DNA of 64,000 bases from Aestuariivivens insulae (GTDB lineage Bacteria > Bacteroidota > Bacteroidia > Flavobacteriales > Flavobacteriaceae): contig NZ_JAKMCS010000006.1 of NCBI RefSeq assembly GCF_022662195.1, positions 208,471-272,470 of the forward strand. The letters are read 5' to 3'. A model generated the notes under the pieces. The model was not told where the DNA came from. It saw only the letters and a list, made by a program, of their open reading frames with translations, and searched no databases. Positions 60,655 to 64,000 of this stretch are shown one piece after another. Each line of letters opens with the position of its first letter. Within the stretch, counting starts at the first letter, position 1. The translations under genes and the position numbers were made by a program.

Positions 60655-61587
60655 TTGGTGGAACTTCAACACGAACTTAATAAAGCCGAAGGGTTTAAAA
60701 ACTTGGAGCTGCTTGCCAAGCAAGTGGTAGAGGGGTTTATTGCCGGGATGCATAAAAGTCCGTTTCACGGGTTTTCTGCCGAGTTTGCCGAGCATAAAAT
60801 ATACAACAGGGGAGAGAGTACGCGCCATATCGATTGGAAGCTGTTTGCTAAAACCGATAAGTTGTACACCAAACGTTATGACGATGAAACGAATTTGCGA
60901 TGCCATATTATTTTGGATAATAGCAGTTCGATGCACTACCCAAAAACCGATTCGCTTGCTATTGATAATTTAAATAAGATAGGTTTTTCGGTATTGGCCG
61001 CCGCAGCGTTGATGCAAATTTTAAAGAAACAACGCGATGCTGTGGGCTTGAGTATTTATAGTGATGCGTATGATTATTATGCGCCAGAGAAAGGCAGCGA
61101 GCGCCACCATCAAATGTTGTTAAACCATTTAAGTGAAGCGGTTATTTCTAAAGCGCTTAACAAGCAAACCGAAACCTATAGGTATCTACATGAAATAGCC
61201 GAAAAGATACATCGGCGTTCCATGATATTTTTGTTTACCGATATGTTTCAAACGTCTGAAGATGATACGCGGTTATTTGAAGCCTTAAGGCATTTAAAAT
61301 ACAATAAGCATGAAGTGATACTGTTCCATGTATTTGATAAAGCTAAGGAGCTGCAATTTGATTTTGATAACAATCCCAAGCGTTATATAGATGTGGAAAC
61401 AGGTGAGCATATTAATTTATATGCCGATACCATTAAGGAAAGTTATAGTCAATCGGTAAGTGCCTATTTTGAAGCGTTACGCTTAAAATGTGCACAGTAC
61501 AAGATAAAATATGTGGAAGCAGATATAAATAAAGATTTTAATAACATCTTGACAACGTACTTGATAGAGCGCCAAAAGTTCGCGTAA
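60655..61587 (+). CDS. DUF58 domain-containing protein
   Basis: 310 residues. The DUF58 core begins YNRGESTRHIDWKLFAKTDK, with a vWA/MIDAS-like ILDNSSSMHYP near residue 88. Such proteins act with MoxR ATPases, but no moxR gene adjoins here. The start codon is non-ATG, either TTG at 60655 or GTG at 60658, because no ATG lies upstream of the conserved ELQHELNKAEGF. It follows clpP by 16 bases and may share its transcript. Confidence 0.9.
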   Translation: MVELQHELNKAEGFKNLELLAKQVVEGFIAGMHKSPFHGFSAEFAEHKIYNRGESTRHIDWKLFAKTDKLYTKRYDDETNLRCHIILDNSSSMHYPKTDSLAIDNLNKIGFSVLAAAALMQILKKQRDAVGLSIYSDAYDYYAPEKGSERHHQMLLNHLSEAVISKALNKQTETYRYLHEIAEKIHRRSMIFLFTDMFQTSEDDTRLFEALRHLKYNKHEVILFHVFDKAKELQFDFDNNPKRYIDVETGEHINLYADTIKESYSQSVSAYFEALRLKCAQYKIKYVEADINKDFNNILTTYLIERQKFA

Positions 61588-61620
61588 CAAAATTATTGGA
61601 TAAAAAACTTTAAAAAAGAT

Positions 61621-61650
61621 TTGACATATTGAAAAAGGCGTGTATATTTG
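61621..61650 (+). promoter_or_regulatory. tRNA-Asp promoter
   Basis: TTG(ACA) at 61621 and TATATTTG at 61643-61650 match TTG-N19-TAnnTTTG. The tRNA begins 18 bases after the -7 element. Confidence 0.8.
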
Positions 61651-61668
61651 CATCCGCAATAACGCAAC

Positions 61669-61742
61669 GGTCTGGTAGTTCAGTTGGTTAGAATATCTGC
61701 CTGTCACGCAGGGGGTCGCGGGTTCGAGTCCCGTCCAGACCG
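61669..61742 (+). tRNA. tRNA-Asp (GTC)
   Basis: 74 bases. The acceptor stem GGTCTGG pairs with CCAGACC, discriminator G. The anticodon loop CTGTCAC carries anticodon GTC, and GGTTCGAGTCCCG holds the T-loop. No CCA is encoded. The 3' end adjoins an integrase gene, so it may serve as an attachment site. Confidence 0.97.
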
Positions 61743-61766
61743 CTTAGTAAAAGCACAAATAGAAGC

Positions 61767-61804
61767 AAAACCTCACTAAATATATGATTTAGTGGGGTTT
61801 TGTC
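61767..61804 (+). terminator. Terminator after tRNA-Asp
   Basis: AAAACCTCACTAAAT (61767-61781) and ATTTAGTGGGGTTTT (61787-61801) form a 15 bp stem with one wobble and a 5-base loop, ending in T. Confidence 0.88.
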
Positions 61805-61947
61805 GTTTTTGAGCAAATAGTTAAAAGAATATTTTTTAACTTTAAAAGTTCACAAATCGTCAACAGTCATTTTTTAATCGTCAACAGTTTTCGATTTAAC
61901 CCAATAATTGATATCCCACATAGTTGATTTGACTTTCGTTTAAAAGA

Positions 61948-63240
61948 ATGTTTAACAATCTAACAACGACAGCTATGCGTGCCTCAACAACATTTTCAGT
62001 ACTTTTTTGGATATATGCTAAACGAGCCAAAAGTAATCAGACCAATATTTATGTTCGAATTACAGTAAATGGCAAAAAAAGTAACATTAGTTTAAAGCAA
62101 ATCGTAGATGTAAATGCTTGGGATGCCAAAAACCAAAAAATGAAAGGTTCAGGTGCAGCTTCCAGAAAGTTGAACTTAGAGTTAGCAAAGATTAAGTCAG
62201 ACCTCCATCGATGCTATCAAGACTTAAAGCAGGAATTAAGACTTCCTTCGGCCGAACTTGTTAAGGCAAGGTATTTAGGAGAGGATAAGAGAATATATAC
62301 CCTTAGAGATATTTTTGAGTACCATAACCAAACAATGGCCCATAAATTATCTAAAGGTACAATGGGTAAATTTGAAACTACCCAAAAATATGTTTTCGTT
62401 TACGTTTCTGAAAAGTATAAAACCTCTGATATGTATCTTCAAAACTTGGACTACAAATTTATTATAGGATTTGAAAGCTTTCTTGGTTCATATCGGTCTA
62501 GGCCGAGTCAAGGTGAGATTAGCAATAATGTAGCCATGAAGCATATTCAGAGATTAAAAAAAATGGTTACGCTTGCATATCATTTAGAATGGATTGAGCG
62601 AGATCCATTTGTTAAGTTTAAACTTAAGTTTGAAAAAAAAGAACGAGAGTTTCTTTCTAAAGAAGAACTCCAACGAGTTTTGGGTTTTAATTCTACTATT
62701 GGGCGATTAACAGTGGTTAAAGATTTATTTATATTCAGTTGTTATACAGGATTGTCGTATATAGACATTATAGAACTTTCAAGTGATAATATTGTAATAG
62801 GAATTGATGGAAATCAATGGATCATGGCAGTAAGAACTAAAACAAAGATTCCTATAAAAATTCCTTTACTGCCTAAAGCAAATGACCTTATAAAGAAATA
62901 TAAAAGTCATGCAAGAACCCGAAATTCGGGAAAATTGATGCCTAAGATATCAAATCAAAAGTTGAATAGCTATTTAAAGGAGATTGCTGATTCTTGTGGT
63001 ATAAAAAAGCATCTCACATTTCATATGGCCCGGCATACATTTGCCACTACTGTAACCCTTAGTAATGGCGTTCCAATAGAGACCGTATCAAAGCTTTTAG
63101 GACACACCAAGTTATCGACTACTCAGATTTATGCACGGGTTATTGAGACGAAAATTAGTGAGGATATTCAAAACCTATTAAACAGGTTTGAGAGTAAAGA
63201 ACAACTTGAGGGCAAACAAACCAAAACCAATATTTTTTAG
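61948..63240 (+). CDS. Tyrosine recombinase / integrase
   Basis: 430 residues. An N-terminal arm-binding domain (VLFWIYAKRAKSNQTNIYVR), a SAM-like core-binding domain (residues 120-220) and a catalytic domain ending HLTFHMARHTFATTVTL, LLGHTKLSTTQIYARV with Arg, His and Tyr. The first catalytic Arg position in SCYTGLSYIDIIEL is Ser, as in many Bacteroidota transposon integrases (TGLAYADV type). It is next to tRNA-Asp and reads away from it, the usual position of an island integrase. The start could also be MRASTTF at 61975. Confidence 0.93.
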   Translation: MFNNLTTTAMRASTTFSVLFWIYAKRAKSNQTNIYVRITVNGKKSNISLKQIVDVNAWDAKNQKMKGSGAASRKLNLELAKIKSDLHRCYQDLKQELRLPSAELVKARYLGEDKRIYTLRDIFEYHNQTMAHKLSKGTMGKFETTQKYVFVYVSEKYKTSDMYLQNLDYKFIIGFESFLGSYRSRPSQGEISNNVAMKHIQRLKKMVTLAYHLEWIERDPFVKFKLKFEKKEREFLSKEELQRVLGFNSTIGRLTVVKDLFIFSCYTGLSYIDIIELSSDNIVIGIDGNQWIMAVRTKTKIPIKIPLLPKANDLIKKYKSHARTRNSGKLMPKISNQKLNSYLKEIADSCGIKKHLTFHMARHTFATTVTLSNGVPIETVSKLLGHTKLSTTQIYARVIETKISEDIQNLLNRFESKEQLEGKQTKTNIF

Positions 63241-63245
63241 GCCTA

Positions 63246-63299
63246 AAAAAGTCCCTTTCAATATGCTCCTCACAGATTAACGGGAGCATATTGAAAGGG
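63246..63299 (-). terminator. Strong terminator for the minus-strand RNA-guided locus
   Basis: CCCTTTCAATATGCTCC (63253-63269) and GGAGCATATTGAAAGGG (63283-63299) form a perfect 17 bp stem with a 13-base loop. The T-run (six T) lies on the minus-strand side, so it best ends the transcript coming from 63461, though it also follows the integrase stop on the plus strand. Confidence 0.85.
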
Positions 63300-63361
63300 G
63301 CTGTTATATTTGATATAATAAAGTAATCGATTAGGGATAGGAATAATTAGGCAAGAGAAAA

Positions 63362-63461
63362 TAAGAGAGCCCACGCGTTGTATATGCTGTTCGCATTTAG
63401 TGAGTGCGGTTATCCACCTCACCTTATGGGTGTACAAGCACCCTCATGACCAAATCGGTCA
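63362..63461 (-). ncRNA. Candidate guide-type RNA after the TnpB/Cas12f-like gene
   Basis: On the minus strand, starting at the stop codon, hairpins follow each other: TGACC/GGTCA (63447-63461), GGGTG/CACCC (63428-63443), GTGAG-GTGG/CCGC-CTCAC (63400-63422), TGC/GCA (63385-63395), then ATATACAAC (63377-63385). The third stem needs a G-U pair that exists only in minus-strand RNA. A terminator lies about 75 bases further on. The layout (ORF, 3' hairpins, CAAC end, terminator) resembles omega RNAs or Cas12f guide scaffolds. Expression and function are inference. Confidence 0.45.
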
Positions 63462-63899
63462 GTCTATAATAAGTTCAATACCGGCTTTTTCGGCCTTGTA
63501 TTTTATTTTGGACATTAAATCATAATAGCTCCAGTTTCTCAGTACAAACATCTCTTCCTTTGCTATGCCTGCCTTGTCCTCATGGTTTAATAAAATAAGT
63601 GTTCCAGCTTGATGTTTGATGCAAAAATCGATCAATCTCCTACTGTACACATGAAGGCGATGTGACACATAATTGCTTTCTGCTTTGCGAAGCCTTTCTA
63701 CGGCCTTTAGTTTACGCTTTTGCCCTTTTCCTGACTTGGAATAGGTTGCCCCAACCTGTGCCCTTTTAAGGGCTGTCTGAATGGCCAACCTTCTATATAG
63801 GAACTCTTCCCTTGTGCCAATGGTAAGCCTTGCTTTATCGGTTTTTACCACTATGGGATATTCAAGTGACAGGTGGAAAATTCGGTTAAAGTGAACCAC
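63459..63899 (-). pseudogene. Fragment of a TnpB/Cas12f-like RNA-guided protein
   Basis: 146 residues with the RuvC-region pattern of the TnpB/Cas12f superfamily: EYPIVVKTDKARLTIGTREE, EEFLYRRLAIQTALKRAQ, a basic linker, NYVSHRLHVYSRRLIDF, GTLILLNHEDKAG and the hallmark LRNWSYYDLMSKIKYKAEKA. The RuvC-I Asp is missing (the N-terminal part looks unrelated), the usual RuvC-II Glu position reads Asn, and the frame stops at ELIID before any zinc ribbon or RuvC-III Asp. It is therefore a remnant, or the tail of a nuclease-dead, exapted type. An in-frame stop lies at 63948-63950, so the frame cannot extend to the window edge. Confidence 0.6.
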
Positions 63900-64000
63900 C
63901 CGTGCCGGATGAAAGTGAGCAGTGTAAATAAAGTGCCAAAAATCGTTTCATTTGAGTGTTAAAATTAGTGATTCTTTTTTAATTTTTTTCTCATGGATTC
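63864..64000. mobile_element. Possible IS end interrupting the TnpB/Cas12f-like gene, partial
   Basis: From about 63866 the sequence no longer fits the TnpB-like protein. It contains short spaced units GTGACAGGTGG, AAAGTGAACCACC and AAAGTGAGCAGT, similar in style to the multiple terminal repeats of IS21-family elements. If so, the element body lies beyond 64000. This is recognised by eye only. Confidence 0.3.

Noticed and set aside
63100..63300. CRISPR array near the Cas12f-like fragment
   Set aside because: No regularly spaced direct repeats are visible; the only strong repeat is one inverted pair forming a terminator.

Overview
The window looks like a chromosomal stretch from a marine member of the Flavobacteriia (Bacteroidota). 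It is AT-rich. Start codons are preceded by A-rich leaders rather than Shine-Dalgarno sequences. Promoters match the Bacteroidota pattern TTG-N19-23-TAnnTTTG (examples near 569, 26504, 57569, 59517 and 61643). The gene families are also typical: DnaE with a fused exonuclease, DUF5777, DUF2024, many small lipoproteins, and a korAB-linked complex I.

Layout. 1-6842: a uronate operon (SDR oxidoreductase, uxuA, uxaC, TRAP transporter dctPQM) behind a divergent LacI-family regulator, with a promoter and operator visible between them. 6897-7277: an orphan HEPN protein. 7375-26088: ferredoxin-centred energy metabolism, with pyruvate:ferredoxin oxidoreductase (nifJ), a dicluster ferredoxin, 2-oxoglutarate:ferredoxin oxidoreductase (korAB) and complex I genes nuoABCD-HIJKLMN. 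The NADH-module genes nuoE, nuoF and nuoG are absent. Two intervening-sequence-like islands interrupt the nuo genes: a nonsense-mutated four-helix-bundle (IVP) gene and a GxxExxY gene, each bracketed by complementary repeats. 26542-28142: a [2Fe-2S] ferredoxin and an acyl-CoA (glutaryl-CoA-like) dehydrogenase. 28788-35388: a planctomycete-type cytochrome/DUF1501/TIM-barrel cluster. 35398-40743: housekeeping genes (tRNA methyltransferase, rimM, rpsP), a lactonase-like lipoprotein and a sulfatase.

40830-52312: hemA plus a large respiratory cluster. A four-gene cassette (Tat-type Fe-S protein, NrfD-like quinol protein, Ig-like membrane protein, monoheme cytochrome c) is present twice in tandem, next to a hexaheme lipoprotein with a collagen-like stalk, a second cytochrome lipoprotein and an outer-membrane barrel. 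The palindrome TGACATATGTCA, or a one-base variant, lies upstream of both cytochrome operons, hemA and nifJ, which suggests one Crp/Fnr-family regulon.

52544-61587: dnaE, then small stress and redox genes (marR, DUF2024, thioredoxin-like, arsR-SRPBCC, trxA, clpP, a DUF58 protein) with readable operators and a decayed duplicate of the dnaE 3' end. 61669-64000: tRNA-Asp followed by a tyrosine recombinase, the likely edge of an integrated island. At the window end is a fragment of a TnpB/Cas12f-like protein followed on the same strand by a run of hairpins and a terminator, which together resemble a guide-RNA locus. The strongest leads are this RNA-guided locus, the duplicated cytochrome/NrfD module with its regulon, and the ferredoxin-type complex I with its two intervening elements.
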